Origin: Cherax quadricarinatus
Taxonomy: Eukaryota; Arthropoda; Malacostraca; Decapoda; Parastacidae
DNA length: 64,000 nucleotides
Direction of reading: 5' to 3'
Assembly (NCBI RefSeq): GCF_038502225.1
Contig: NC_091391.1
Span: 1,833,821 to 1,897,820, forward strand
A program made the translations under genes and the position numbers. A model generated the notes under the pieces. It saw only the letters and a program-made list of their open reading frames with translations. It was not told the DNA's origin and ran no database searches. Positions 23,615 to 34,544 of the stretch are shown piece after piece. Numbering within the stretch: position 1 is the stretch's first letter; the number at the start of each line of letters is the position of its first letter.

Positions 23615-23930
23615 GCCGTCAAGTGAAGCGCTGTAAAGTGAAGTGCTGTAAAGTGAAGTGCTGTAAAGTGAAGTGCTGTAAAGTGAAGTGCTGTAAAGTG
23701 AAGTGCTGTAAAGTGAAGCGCTGTAAAGTGAAGTGCTGTAAAGCAAAGTGCTGTAAAGTGAAGCACTGTAAAGTGAAGTGCTGTAAAGTGAAGTGCTGTA
23801 AAGTGAAGCACTGTAAAGTGAAGTGCTGTAAAGTGAAGTGCTGTAAAGTGAAGCACTGTAAAGTGAAGTGCTGTAAAGTTAAGTGCTGTAAAGTTAAGTG
23901 CTGTAAAGTTAAGTGCTGTAAAGCGAGGCC
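23615..23930 (+). repeat. 15-bp minisatellite, about 20 units
   Basis: Unit AAGTGAAGTGCTGTA with GCG, GCA and TTA variants. The word GTAAAGTGAAAGTTGCTGTA occurs about 270 bases upstream in the flank of the 41-bp array, so both arrays may come from one element. Confidence 0.9.
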
Positions 23931-24168
23931 TTCCTGTAATTAAAATAGTTGTCAAGTCACGAAATTATAATTGTCTCACATCTGATCTCTCTCATACTAT
24001 TCTGCTCAATATATTGTAAACTATTTTCTCAGGTCTTTGTTATTCTTTGATGTTACGAGACACACATCTCTTCCGAAGAGTTTCTGTACGATTCTTGTGG
24101 GTTTGGTGCTTAGTTTTGATTGTGATAATACTAATCCTGAGTTTGTGTTATTACAAAGCTATCTTTAA

Positions 24169-25353
24169 CCCTTTGACTGTCGCAACCCCCAATCCTGAGG
24201 TGTCTCCTGGTGTCGCAAAATTTAAAAAAAAAAAATTATTTTTTCTTACTAAATGATAGAGAATCTTTTCCCGATTGTAATGACACCAAAAAAACGAAAT
24301 TTGATGGAAAACTGACGGAATTATGCTCTCGCGAAGTTAGCGACCTCGGCGCTGTTTACAAATCGGCGATTTCGCCCACTTTGAGCCCTATTTTCAGCTA
24401 ATTCCATTGTTCCAGTCGCCCAAACTCATAGCTATTTCTTTAGAACTCCATTTTTTCTATCGATTGAGTACAAGAAACTGCCCATTTACCAATTTCAACT
24501 ACCTAATAATGTGGTCAGAAATTTGCAATTTGGCCAATTTCACGAAAACTAAAAAATATGACAATTTCAAAATAAGGTCCAGAATGAACAATGCAGATAT
24601 TCCTGGCTCTAAAATAACATTTTCTTTGTTCATCAGTCATGTCTCCAGGCCCCTCTGATATTACTCTTGCTTTCTATTTTGAATTTTTATTCAAACAAAA
24701 AATAGAAGATTTACTGTTATGCAGACTACTGCAATACTGTAATAATTGTATAAATAACATAAACCCATTCATGACTGCATATTAGAATGGCTAGTTGGAC
24801 ATTTATTGGACAGTTCAGTTTAATATGTTTATTATGCACCCCATACCCATCCTGTGGGTGGTAGTCAAAAGATTACAGAGGTACATAATTGGTCCAGGGA
24901 CTGGACTCCAAAGTTTTGATAGCTGGACAATGGCATCATTTGTTTACTTTTGAACATCGGCAAAAATCAAACATTTCCCCTACTTTGAGCTCCATTTCTA
25001 GGTTCTTTTTATAGTAAAATCAATCAAAATCACCTCTGTTTCTATAATATATTTTCCATTCTATCAAATGAGACAAAGAAAACGAGAATACAACCATAAA
25101 TACTATACGAAAATAGACCACAAAATTGGCATTTTAATTAAAAAAACGGTCGGAGTTTTTTTTTTCTCATTATGCACTGCGTGTTCCAGGATTTTTTTTA
25201 TATGGTGCACACTGACCACACAGACCCATTCTCTCACATGTGGGCCTACCAGCTTTCTCCTGCTTGATTTGAAGCCGCTAGAATTTGTGAGTATATATAC
25301 GTCAAACACAGTACCTCGTAAGACGTATGTATACGGCCGCGACAGTCAAAGGG
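24169..25353. mobile_element. piggyBac-like non-autonomous element, 1.2 kb
   Basis: TTAA at 24165-24168 and 25354-25357; inverted ends CCCTTTGACTGTCGC and GCGACAGTCAAAGGG. No long frame. Internal CCCATTCTCTCACATGTGGG resembles the interior of the element at 48866-49149. Bases about 24812-24910 hold an unrelated repeat (GTACATAATTGGTCCAGGGA on +) that matches the 41-bp unit of the array at 59.9-60.9 kb in reverse complement. Confidence 0.75.
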
Positions 25354-25611
25354 TTAATTTTTCTGAAAAATCTTGTCAGAATAATGTCATATGAGTCAGA
25401 ATGATAAGACTTTTATTCCTCTCACCCAAACTGAATGTTAAGATGAAACGGTAAATCGTAATTTTGAATTCTTGGTATGAATGTGGTTTTTTCTAAACTG
25501 TTCTTCCATTTGCTCACTAGTGCATTAAGACACCTGGAATTATATATGGCAATGTAATAAAATAGAGCTGACTGTGAAACTTTAATTCCCCTCTTTTGAA
25601 ATTACATAATA

Positions 25612-25814
25612 CAGTGGTACCTCGAGTTTCGTACAGCTCCCAACTCAAACAATTATGTAAGTGTATTTTTGTAAGTGCTTTTGTAAGTGTATTTTTGGGG
25701 GTATGAAACGGACTAATCTAATTTACATTATTCCTTATGGGAGCAAATTCATTCGGTAACGGCACTCAAACAGCCTTCTGGAACAAATTAAGTTTGTAAC
25801 TCGAGGTACCACTG
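25612..25814. mobile_element. TA-flanked MITE (203 bp)
   Basis: Ends CAGTGGTACCTCGAGTTTCG and CTCGAGGTACCACTG, TA on both sides, interior ATTATGTAAGTGTATTTTTG. Six copies occur in the window. Confidence 0.85.
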
Positions 25815-26078
25815 TATAACGATTTTCAACATTATGTTGGACCTGATTGTTGAACTTTAATTCTTTTTTTAAATTTTATAACATAAGGATTTTCAACATT
25901 TTGTTAGATTTGATACAGCACTCTGTGATCCTTGTGGGTTTAGTGCTTAATTTTGATTGTAATAATTATAATGGAGTAATAATAATTATGTCTGGAGGTA
26001 ATTGTCTGGCTCGTTAAATTTGTTCATTTATATGGTGTATCGTCATTAACATCTCATGTTTTAAAGATTATATTTGTA

Positions 26079-26267
26079 CAGTGGTACCTTGGGATACAAA
26101 CAGCTCAAAGCTCGAACAATTATGTAGGTGCTTTTGTAAGTGTATTTTTGGGGGTTCGAAATGGATTAATCCAATTTATATTATTTCTTATGGAAATAAA
26201 TTCATTCGGTATCAGCACTAGAACAGCCTTCTGGAATGAATTAAGTTTGTATCCCAAGGTGCCACTG
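26079..26267. mobile_element. TA-flanked MITE
   Basis: Ends CAGTGGTACCTTGGGATAC and GTATCCCAAGGTGCCACTG, flanked by TA; interior as in the 25612 copy. Confidence 0.85.
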
Positions 26268-26312
26268 TATTCTCAAAATAATCATTAAATCTCATGTGTG
26301 TTTTACCTTATA

Positions 26313-26477
26313 TTATTATTATTATTATAATCAAGGGGGAAGCACTAAACCCGTAGGATTATACAGCGCCTATGGGGGGATGGAAGGCATTCAGGCTTAA
26401 TTCAGGGAACTGGAGCACAGATCCAATTCCCTAGATCAAGAGCCCCTCACCAGCGTCAAGGAGCCTTCCTTGAGGGG
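26313..26477 (-). mobile_element. SINE (family C) with 13-bp target duplication
   Basis: GTTTTACCTTATA occurs at 26300-26312 and 26478-26490. The insert has a (TTA)n tail on the left (so the element is on -), then AATCAAGGGGGAAGCACTAA, and ends CCTTCCTTGAGGGG. A sister copy is at 62336-62489. Confidence 0.85.
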
Positions 26478-26617
26478 GTTTTACCTTATAAGACAAGTAA
26501 ATCAATTAGGGAACACTACCCTTAAAATTTATCTCTTCAAGAAATTTCTTTTATGGATTTTTTCATTTAAAAAGTGTAAATATTTTAAGTTTTGTAGCAA
26601 AACTATTATCATTACAG

Positions 26618-26773
26618 GAAGACTCCATGTATACAGCTTCCCTTTTCGGTGTTCCACATTTTCGTTGGCTTTCAATTGAGTTATTTTTTATTATGTTCGG
26701 TGCTTTTACCACTCTTCTGCTGCTTTTGTACAACAATTGTGTAAGGGAAGGACGACCAGCGCCGTATTTTAAG
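26618..26773 (+). CDS. Candidate internal exon with a membrane segment, unassigned
   Basis: Acceptor ATCATTACAG and donor GTAGGT bound exactly 52 codons, phase 0 at both ends: EDSMYTASLFGVPHFRWLSI, ELFFIMFGAFTTLLLLLYNN and CVREGRPAPYFK. The middle is one hydrophobic helix of about 20 residues. I do not recognise the family and found no neighbouring exon. It could equally be a chance frame in transposon-rich DNA. Confidence 0.3.
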
Positions 26774-26839
26774 GTAGGTATTGTATGTACTTTGTATTTA
26801 CTGTGCTTTTTTATCTTTTTTTTATGCCTGGCTGTACTC

Positions 26840-27005
26840 AGCACTTAATATATGATAGTGTAAACACATTATCAGGCTTTTTAGACGTATTCGATAATGA
26901 AAAAACGACTTTTCCACCCATGGGTAATTTTCACTTATAATTTGGGGGTTGCAAACCTTAGAGTCATACAACCAGGGCCCACCTGTATGCAGGTTTCAGT
27001 AAAAA
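26840..27005 (-). mobile_element. DNA transposon fragment related to the 20.9-23.6 kb element
   Basis: TATGATAGTGTAAACACATT and CAACCAGGGCCCACCTGTAT are the reverse complements of words flanking the 41-bp array. A shorter relative is at about 35925-36010. Confidence 0.5.
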
Positions 27006-27239
27006 AGCAATTTAAACACTTAGGAATTATATTTCAACATTTCAGAGTAGTTTGAGGCATTTTCTGACTTAATTCATTTTTTAGCTAAAATTATCACACT
27101 TTTAATTAATCATAACTGCTGCTACAATTGCATTTTCTGGGAGAAATTAAGCCAAGTCGTGGTATGAACTTATTCATGGTGTATATATTTGTTGTGTGAG
27201 TTATTAATTTGCTTAGTATACATAATTATTTATCAGGTC

Positions 27240-27660
27240 AGTTTTGTCCCAGGATGTGACCCACACCAGTCGACTAACACCCAGGATGTGACCCACACCA
27301 GTCCACTAACACCCAGGATGTGACCCACACCAGTCCACTAATACCCAGGATGTGACCCACACCAGTCGCCTAACACCCAGGATGTGACCCACACCAGTCG
27401 ACTAACACCCAGGATGTGACCCACACCAGTCGACTAACACCCAGGATGTGACCCACACCAGTCGACTAACACCCAGGATGTGACCCACACCAGTCGACTA
27501 ACACCCAGGTATCCATTTTACTGATGGGGAACATGGACAACCAGTGTAAAGAAACACATCCAGTGTTTCTACCCTCGCCGGGAATTGAACCCGGACACTT
27601 GCTGTGTGAAGTGAGAGCTTTAACCACCATGCCATGAGGCACATATGACAATGTTTCTGC
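27240..27660 (-). mobile_element. tRNA-derived SINE (family B) with expanded segment
   Basis: On - the head reads TGGCATGGTGGTTAAAGC then GGGTTCAATTCCCGGCG, an A/B-box pair; the body follows. The segment with GACTGGTGTGGGTCACATCC is repeated in tandem. Confidence 0.75.
27247..27510 (+). repeat. 32-bp array, about 8 units, inside SINE-B
   Basis: Unit CCCAGGATGTGACCCACACC then AGTCGACTAACA. The same 32-bp period recurs at 43855-44020 and, in the other orientation, at 54425-54950. Confidence 0.93.
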
Positions 27661-28479
27661 CAGTAGCTTCTTTTGTGTTTCACATTTTGTAATATGTCAT
27701 CCACACATTGTAAACTTTACAAAAAAAAAAAATTGAAATTTGTTTAAATTTAAATACAGTTTCTTGTATGTGCAGGTTATTTGGGTATCGGACCCACATA
27801 AAGTTAGGGAAAACTTGTAACTTGTACTTACATAGTTCTCATCTTCGGTCAGTAGGTAACCCTACAAGGGGGTTCCTTTATGTATTTGGTCAGGGCTCTT
27901 AACCCAAGGAATTTGTGATACCATCCTCTTCCTCTGGATCAAATCTAACTGCTTCCTATTCCCCAGGTGTTGCATGACACCCTTCTGGTTTAGCACTTGT
28001 TCATATAAATGGTACTTGGTTCGACTACAAGCACATACAGTACGTATTTGGAAGAGGATTTAAACAATATTAATGGTAATTATACTTTATTTATACAAAA
28101 AATTTAAACGTACCAGTATTCTGTCTTCATTTATACCAAAATTTTGGCTGTAATAGAATACTGCTGTGTGTCTGGAAAAACAAGGTCCCATAACAAACAT
28201 TTTCAATAAAAGTGTCCCAAGTGTCTCTCCATGTCTGTTTCTCTCAAACTTTTACAAGTGACTAAAAGAAAATGTAATGTCTATGCTATGACATTCAGCG
28301 CTGACCACTGATCGTTTAGCTTTTAATTTTTATTGTAATACAGCCTCTTCTCACTTAGTGACGTACTTGTTTACCGATGACTCGGACTTACGACAGGCTC
28401 TCTGACCAGTATGCATACCTAAATAATGTATATTAGAGCTCATTTCCTCTATTCTCTTTATTACAATATACAGTACACT

Positions 28480-30006
28480 ATGGGGGAAGTTCGTGAGGCA
28501 GTAGGTAAAATGAAAGGGGGTAAGGCAGCCGGGATTGATGGGATAAAGATAGAAACAGAAATGTTAAAAGCAGGTGGGGATATAGTTTTGGAGTGGTTGG
28601 TGCAATTATTTAATAAATGTATGGAAGAGGGTAAGGTACCTAGGGATTGGCAGAGAGCATGCATAGTTCCTTTGTATAAAGGCAAAGGGGACAAAAGAGA
28701 GTGCAAAAATTATAGGGGGATAAGTCTGTTGAGTATACCTGGTAAAGTGTATGGTAGAGTTATTATTGAAAGAATTAAGAGTAAGATGGAGAATAGGATA
28801 GCAGATGAACAAGGAGGCTTTAGGAAAGGTAGGGGGTGTGTGGACCAGGTGTTTACAGTGAAACATATAAGTGAACAGTATTTAGATAAGGCTAAAGAGG
28901 TCTTTGTGGCATTTATGGATTTGGAAAAGGCGTATGACAGGGTGGATAGGGGGGCAATGTGGCAGATGTTGCAGGTGTATGGTGTAGGAGGTAGGTTACT
29001 GAAAGCAATGAAGAGTTTTTACGAGGATAGTGAGGCTCAAGTTAGAGTATGTAGGAAAGAGGGAAATTTTTTCCCAGTAAAAGTAGGCCTTAGACAAGGA
29101 TGTGTGATGTCACCGTGGTTGTTTAATATATTTATAGATGGGGTTGTAAGAGAAGTAAATGCGAGGGTCTTGGCAAGAGGCGTGGAGTTAAAAGATAAAG
29201 AATCACACACAAAGTGGGAGTTGTCACAGCTGCTCTTTGCTGATGACACTGTGCTCTTAGGAGATTCTGAAGAGAAGTTGCAGAGATTGGTGGATGAATT
29301 TAGTGGGGTATGCAAAAGAAGAGAATTAAAGGTGAATACAGGAAAGAGTAAGGTTATGAGGATAACAAAAAGATTAGGTGATGAAAGATTGAATATCAGA
29401 TTGGAGGGAGAGAGTATGGAGGAGGTGAATGTATTCAGATATTTGGGAGTGGACGTGTCAGCGGATGGGTCTATGAAAAATGAGGTGAATCATAGAATTG
29501 ATGAGGGGAAAAGAGTGAGTGGTGCACTTAGGAGTCTGTGGAGACAAAGAACTTTGTCCTTGGAGGCAAAGAGGGGAATGTATGAGAGTATAGTTTTACC
29601 AACGCTCTTATATGGGTGTGAAGCATGGGTGATGAATGTTGCAGTGAGGAGAAGGCTGGAGGCAGTGGAGATGTCATGTCTGAGGGCAATGTGTGGTGTG
29701 AATATAATGCAGAGAATTCGTAGTTTGGAAGTTAGGAGGAGGTGCGGGATTACCAAAACTGTTGTCCAGAGGGCTGAGGAAGGGTTGTTGAGGTGGTTCG
29801 GACATGTAGAGAGAATGGAGCGAAACAGAATGACTTCAAGAGTGTATCAGTCTGTAGTGGAAGGAAGGCGGGGTAGGGGTCGGCCTAGGAAAGGTTGGAG
29901 AGAGGGGGTAAAGGAGGTTTTGTGTGCGAGGGGCTTGGACTTCCAGCAGTCATGCGTGAGCGTGTTTGATAGGAGTGAATGGAGACAAATGGTTTATAAT
30001 ACTTGA
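28480..30006 (+). CDS. RTE-type reverse transcriptase, N-terminally truncated, open
   Basis: About 508 codons without a stop, TGA... at the end after MVYNT. RT blocks in order: [96 protein letters not shown] and the catalytic [12 protein letters not shown] (FADD box). The thumb and C-terminal region end in [17 protein letters not shown]. Copies RNA into DNA during target-primed integration in a full element. The missing endonuclease means this copy cannot mobilise on its own. The ATG at 28480 spans the insertion junction and is fortuitous. Confidence 0.9.
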   Translation: MGEVREAVGKMKGGKAAGIDGIKIETEMLKAGGDIVLEWLVQLFNKCMEEGKVPRDWQRACIVPLYKGKGDKRECKNYRGISLLSIPGKVYGRVIIERIKSKMENRIADEQGGFRKGRGCVDQVFTVKHISEQYLDKAKEVFVAFMDLEKAYDRVDRGAMWQMLQVYGVGGRLLKAMKSFYEDSEAQVRVCRKEGNFFPVKVGLRQGCVMSPWLFNIFIDGVVREVNARVLARGVELKDKESHTKWELSQLLFADDTVLLGDSEEKLQRLVDEFSGVCKRRELKVNTGKSKVMRITKRLGDERLNIRLEGESMEEVNVFRYLGVDVSADGSMKNEVNHRIDEGKRVSGALRSLWRQRTLSLEAKRGMYESIVLPTLLYGCEAWVMNVAVRRRLEAVEMSCLRAMCGVNIMQRIRSLEVRRRCGITKTVVQRAEEGLLRWFGHVERMERNRMTSRVYQSVVEGRRGRGRPRKGWREGVKEVLCARGLDFQQSCVSVFDRSEWRQMVYNT

Positions 30007-30265
30007 CGTGCTGTTGGAGTGTGAGCAAAGTAACATTTATGAAGGGGTTCAGGGAAACCGGCAGGCCGGACTTGAGTCCTGGAGATGGGAAGTACAGTGC
30101 CTGCACTCTGAAGGAGGGGTGTTAATGTTGCAGTTTAAAAACTGTAGTGTAAAGCACCCTTCTGGCAAGACAGTGATGGAGTGAATGATGGTGAAAGTTT
30201 TTCTTTTTCGGGCCACCCTGCCTTGGTGGGAATCGGCCAGTGTGATAATAAAAAATAATAAAACA
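28480..30265 (+). mobile_element. RTE-type LINE, longest copy in the window
   Basis: 5'-truncated (no endonuclease) but otherwise well kept, with the complete 3' UTR and a terminus GGGCCACCCTGCCTTGGTGG followed by AT-rich tail. Flanked by ACAGTACACTA on both sides (11-bp target duplication). Confidence 0.9.
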
Positions 30266-30452
30266 GTACACTATAAACATTTAAAATATACTACTAAAAA
30301 TGTTACAAATGGTGCAAAGGTGACATTAAAACAATATCAAAGATGGTTGACACAAATCCACTACCATTAATGTATGGTCCTTGCTTAGCGACAAATTCTT
30401 TTACCCATGTGATCTTAAGAACGGAACTCCGTCGTCAAGTAAGGAGAGGCTG

Positions 30453-31363
30453 TAATAATACACTATGATATTTAGGAGCAGCAACACTAATTTTAAAGTA
30501 TTATTGTGTGACTTTTTTACGAGATTGACCAAAACCTCGTACGAATCCATTGAATATTAAATATTTCATTCCAAAAACTGCCATTGCGGGATATACGTAT
30601 AAAAAACACAGAACAGCACTGCAAGTAGAGGAAGTGACTAGCCTAAGGTGGTATGCTAAACTTTAAATGATTAAGGAACTAATCTAAGGTCACACGCCTA
30701 ATTGTAAATTATTAAGGTATACTGCCTTAATAGATAGCATCAGAAAACTTAGAATTCTGTATAGTGAAACATGAGAATACAGTGAAATTGTATAAAATAT
30801 ATTATCAGAACATTAGTTTTAACCAAAAAAAGCTGACCCATATTTTTAAATGAGATTATTCAGCACATCATAAAGGATTAACCATAGATCCCTTGGCTGT
30901 CTTCAAGACCCCTGGCTATCTTCAAGGAGCTGGACAGGCACCTGACCAGCCAGGCTGTGGTTCATATGTTGGATTGTGTGTGGCCTAGTTGATCAGGTCT
31001 TGATTCACCACGATGCCTGGTCATGGACTGGGCCGCAGGGGCGTTGACCCCCGAAACACCCTCCAGGTATCAATGAATATCAGGGAATGTGCAGACAGTC
31101 TCCCATGGCTCTGCTTGCCATTGTAATGGCTTAAGTCACTGAGTGAACAACTTGTTATTATTGAATCAATAAATTTTTAATAAGTTCATTAATACTATAA
31201 TTTGTTTAGCTAGCAAAATGTTGGGAGACAGTCTCTAAATCCATTATATACCTTTGTTGTCTTCTAAATAACTCCATAGGATAGATATGAGGTACAAAAT
31301 AAGATTTTCACATTAAACAATTACCCTTAAATGTGTAAATGACAAAATCCTCCATAATAAATA
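30453..31363. other. Intergenic with one LINE tail
   Basis: Bases 30885-31078 are a + strand LINE end (GAGCTGGACAGGCACCTGAC, GGGGCGTTGACCCCCGAAAC), the same subfamily as 9280-9890. Around 31215-31260 there is a short match to the 41-bp unit of the 59.9 kb array. Nothing recognised in the rest. Confidence 0.5.
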
Positions 31364-33863
31364 CAGTAGTCCCCCTGTATCCGCGGGGGCTACATTCCGA
31401 GACCTACCGTGGATGCCCGAAACCACAGACAGTAGCGAACCCTATATGCAAGTATTTTTCGTTTGCATACAAACCTATGATAAAGTTCAACTGATGAAGT
31501 TTAATTGATAAATTATAAACAATAAGTAAAAAATTATCAGTTTTTCACTGATGGGCAGCACTTTATGCCTTCTCTTAGTCTTTGTAGAACTGCCACCATC
31601 ACTACTACTGTGCTTTGGTGGGCAGCACTTTATGGCTTCTCTTAGTCTTTGTAGAACTGCCACCATCACTACTACTGTGCTTTGGTGGGCAGCACTTTAT
31701 GGCTTCTCTTAGGCTTTGTAGAACTGCCACCATCACTACTTCCGTGCTTTGGTGGGCAGCACTTTATGCCTTCTCTTAGGCTTTGTAGAACTGCCACCAT
31801 CACTACTTCTGTGCTTTGGTGGGCAGCACTTTATGGCTTCTCTTAGTCTTTGTAGAACTGCCACCATCACTACTTCTGTGCTTTGGTGGGCAGCACTTTA
31901 TGGCTTCTCTTAGGCTTTGTAGAACTGCCACCATCACTACTTCTGTGCTTTGGTGGGCAGCACTTTATGGCCTTCTCTTAGTCTTTGTAGAACTGCCACC
32001 ATCACTACTTCTGTGCTTTGGTGGGCAGCACTTTATGGCTTCTCTTAGGCTTTGTAGAACTGCCACCATCACTACTTCTGTGCTTTGGTGGGCAGCACTT
32101 TATGCCTTCTCTTAGTCTTTGTAGAACTGCCACCATCACTACTTCTGTGCTTTGGTGGGCAGCACTTTATGGCTTCTCTTAGGCTTTGTAGAACTGCCAC
32201 CATCACTACTTCTGTGCTTTGGTGGGCAGCACTTTATGGCTTCTCTTAGGCTTTGTAGAACTGCCACCATCACTACTTCTGTGCTTTGGTGGGCAGCACT
32301 TTATGGCTTCTCTTAGGCTTTGTAGAACTGCCACCATCACTACTTCTGTGCTTTGGTGGGCAGCACTTTATGCCTTCTCTTAGGCTTTGTAGAACTGCCA
32401 CCATCACTACTTCTGTGCTTTGGTGGGCAGCACTTTATGGCTTCTCTTAGGCTTTGTAGAACTGCCACCATCACTACTTCTGTGCTTTGGTGGGCAGCAC
32501 TTTATGGCTTCTCTTAGGCTTTGTAGAACTGCCACCATCACTACTTCTGTGCTTTGGTGGGCAGCACTTTATGGCTTCTCTTAGGCTTTGTAGAACTGCC
32601 ACCATCACTACTTCTGTGCTTTGGTGGGCAGCACTTTATGGCTTCTCTTAGGCTTTGTAGAACTGCCACCATCACTACTTCTGTGCTTTGGTGGGCAGCA
32701 CTTTATGCCTTCTCTTAGTCTTTGTAGAACTGCCACCATCACTACTTCTGTGCTTTGGTGGGCAGCACTTTATGGCTTCTCTTAGGCTTTGTAGAACTGC
32801 CACCATCACTACTTCTGTGCTTTGGTGGGCAGCACTTTATGCCTTCTCTTAGTCTTTGTAGAACTGCCACCATCACTACTTCTGTGCTTTGGTGGGCAGC
32901 ACTTTATGGCTTCTCTTAGGCTTTGTAGAACTGCCACCATCACTACTACTGTGCTTTGGTGGGCAGCACTTTATGGCTTCTCTTAGGCTTTGTAGAACTG
33001 CCACCATCACTACTTCTGTGCTTTGGTGGGCAGCACTTTATGCCTTCTCTTAGTCTTTGTAGAACTGCCACCATCACTACTTCTGTGCTTTGGTGGGCAG
33101 CACTTTATGCCTTCTCTTAGTCTTTGTAGAACTGCCACCATCACTACTACTGTGCTTTGGTGGGCAGCACTTTATGGCTTCTCTTAGGCTTTGTAGAACT
33201 GCCACCATCACTACTTCTGTGCTTTGGTGGGCAGCACTTTATGCCTTCTCTTAGGCTTTGTAGAACTGCCACCATCACTACTTCCGTGCTTTGGTGGGCA
33301 GCACTTTATGCCTTCTCTTAGGCTTTGTAGAACTGCCACCATCACTACTACTGTGCTTTGGTGGGCAGCACTTTATGGCTTCTCTTAGGCTTTGTAGAAC
33401 TGCCACCATCACTACTTCTGTGCTTTGGTGGGCAGCACTTTATGCCTTCTCTTAGGCTTTGTAGAACTGCCACCATCACTACTACTGTGCTTTGGTGGGC
33501 AGCACTTTATGGCTTCTCTTAGGCTTTGTAGAACTGCCACCATCACTACTTCTGTGCTTTGGTGGGCAGCACTTTATGCCTTCTCTTAGGCTTTGTAGAA
33601 CTGCCACCATCACTACTTCCGTGCTTTGGTGGGCAGCACTTTATGCCTTCTCTTAGGCTTTGAAGAACTGCCACCATCACTACTACTGTGCTTTGGTGGG
33701 CAGCACTTTATGCCTTCTCTTAGGCTTTGAAGAACTACCACCATCACTACTTCTGTGCTTTGATGTCATTACTAAGCAAAATTAAGGATTATTGTCGGGC
33801 CATGGTAAACCGTGAATGCCTGAAACCGCAGAAACCGAATCCGTGGATACGCGGGTTCTACAG
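31364..33863. mobile_element. TA-flanked DNA transposon (MITE-like) swollen by a 67-bp array
   Basis: The left end CAGTAGTCCCCCTGTATCCG and right end ATCCGTGGATACGCGGG then TTCTACAG are imperfect inverted repeats flanked by TA. Unexpanded sequence remains for about 170 bases on the left and 100 on the right. Confidence 0.75.
31540..33765 (+). repeat. 67-bp minisatellite, about 33 units
   Basis: Unit TTTGGTGGGCAGCACTTTAT, GGCTTCTCTTAGGCTTTGTA, GAACTGCCACCATCACTACT, TCTGTGC. Variants at fixed sites (GGCTTC or GCCTTC, AGGCTT or AGTCTT, TTCTGT, ACTGT or TCCGT) alternate, giving room for higher-order structure. Confidence 0.95.
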
Positions 33864-33954
33864 TATTGTGAATATAAGTGCTGCAACTTTCAAAATACAA
33901 AGAAACATTTTCAAAATACTATTAGACTAGTAGAACAATAAAATACATATTTTT

Positions 33955-34345
33955 TGAACACATTGGTCATCTCCCACCAAGGCAAGGTGACCCAAAAAAA
34001 GAAAAGCTAAAGTTTTTCCTTTTTTACATTTAGTAATTTATACAGAAGGGGTTACTAGCACCTTGCTCCCGGCATTTTAGTCGCCTCTTACGACAAGCAT
34101 GACTTACAGAGGAATACAGTGGACCCCCGGTTTACGATCAGCTCCCAATGCGACCAATTATGTAAGTGTATTTATGTAAGTGCGTTTGTATGTGTATATT
34201 TGGGAGTCTGAAATGGACTAATCTAATTCACAATATTCCTTATGGGAACAAATTCGTTCAGTAATGGCACCTGAACATACTTCTGGAATGAAATAATATC
34301 GTAAACCGGGGGTCCACTGTACTTCACTTCCCAATGGAGAAGTAC
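33955..34345. mobile_element. Dispersed repeat (8508 family) interrupted by a MITE
   Basis: Starts TGAACACATTGGTCATCTCC, runs through GGGGTTACTAGCACCTTGCT and GACTTACAGAGGAA, then resumes after the MITE with CTTCACTTCCCAATGGAGAA. The pieces match the uninterrupted 12590-12780 copy. Confidence 0.7.
34117..34319. mobile_element. TA-flanked MITE, nested
   Basis: Ends CAGTGGACCCCCGGTTTACG and GTAAACCGGGGGTCCACTG; flanked by TA; inserted in the repeat at 33955-34345. Confidence 0.88.
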
Positions 34346-34544
34346 ATTAATATACAGACATAATGATGAGTCATTCATACCTTATAAATATAATTTGGCA
34401 TAAAAGCATTCAGCTGCCCAACACTGTTTAGGTGATTATTAAAGTTGGTGAATATTAATAGATAAAAAGGTGATAATATAATATCTAGTGATTTACATTT
34501 TTAACAGATCAATAATAATATCACTGTTGGAAAATATTACTACC

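Larger units (their letters stand above)
28341..30452. mobile_element. TA-flanked MITE split by a long RTE copy
   Basis: Ends CAGCCTCTTCTCACTTAGTG and AGTAAGGAGAGGCTG with TA flanks; the same element as 6841-7680. The RTE sits at nearly the same internal position in both. Confidence 0.8.

Noticed and set aside
23518..23955. Lys/Cys-rich (KVKCC) and Phe/Thr-rich frames that resemble a small cysteine-rich protein
   Set aside because: 15-bp array (5 codons per unit); no signal peptide or unique part.
31816..32115. 99-codon frame in the 67-bp array
   Set aside because: Array artefact with repeated peptide and no coding context.
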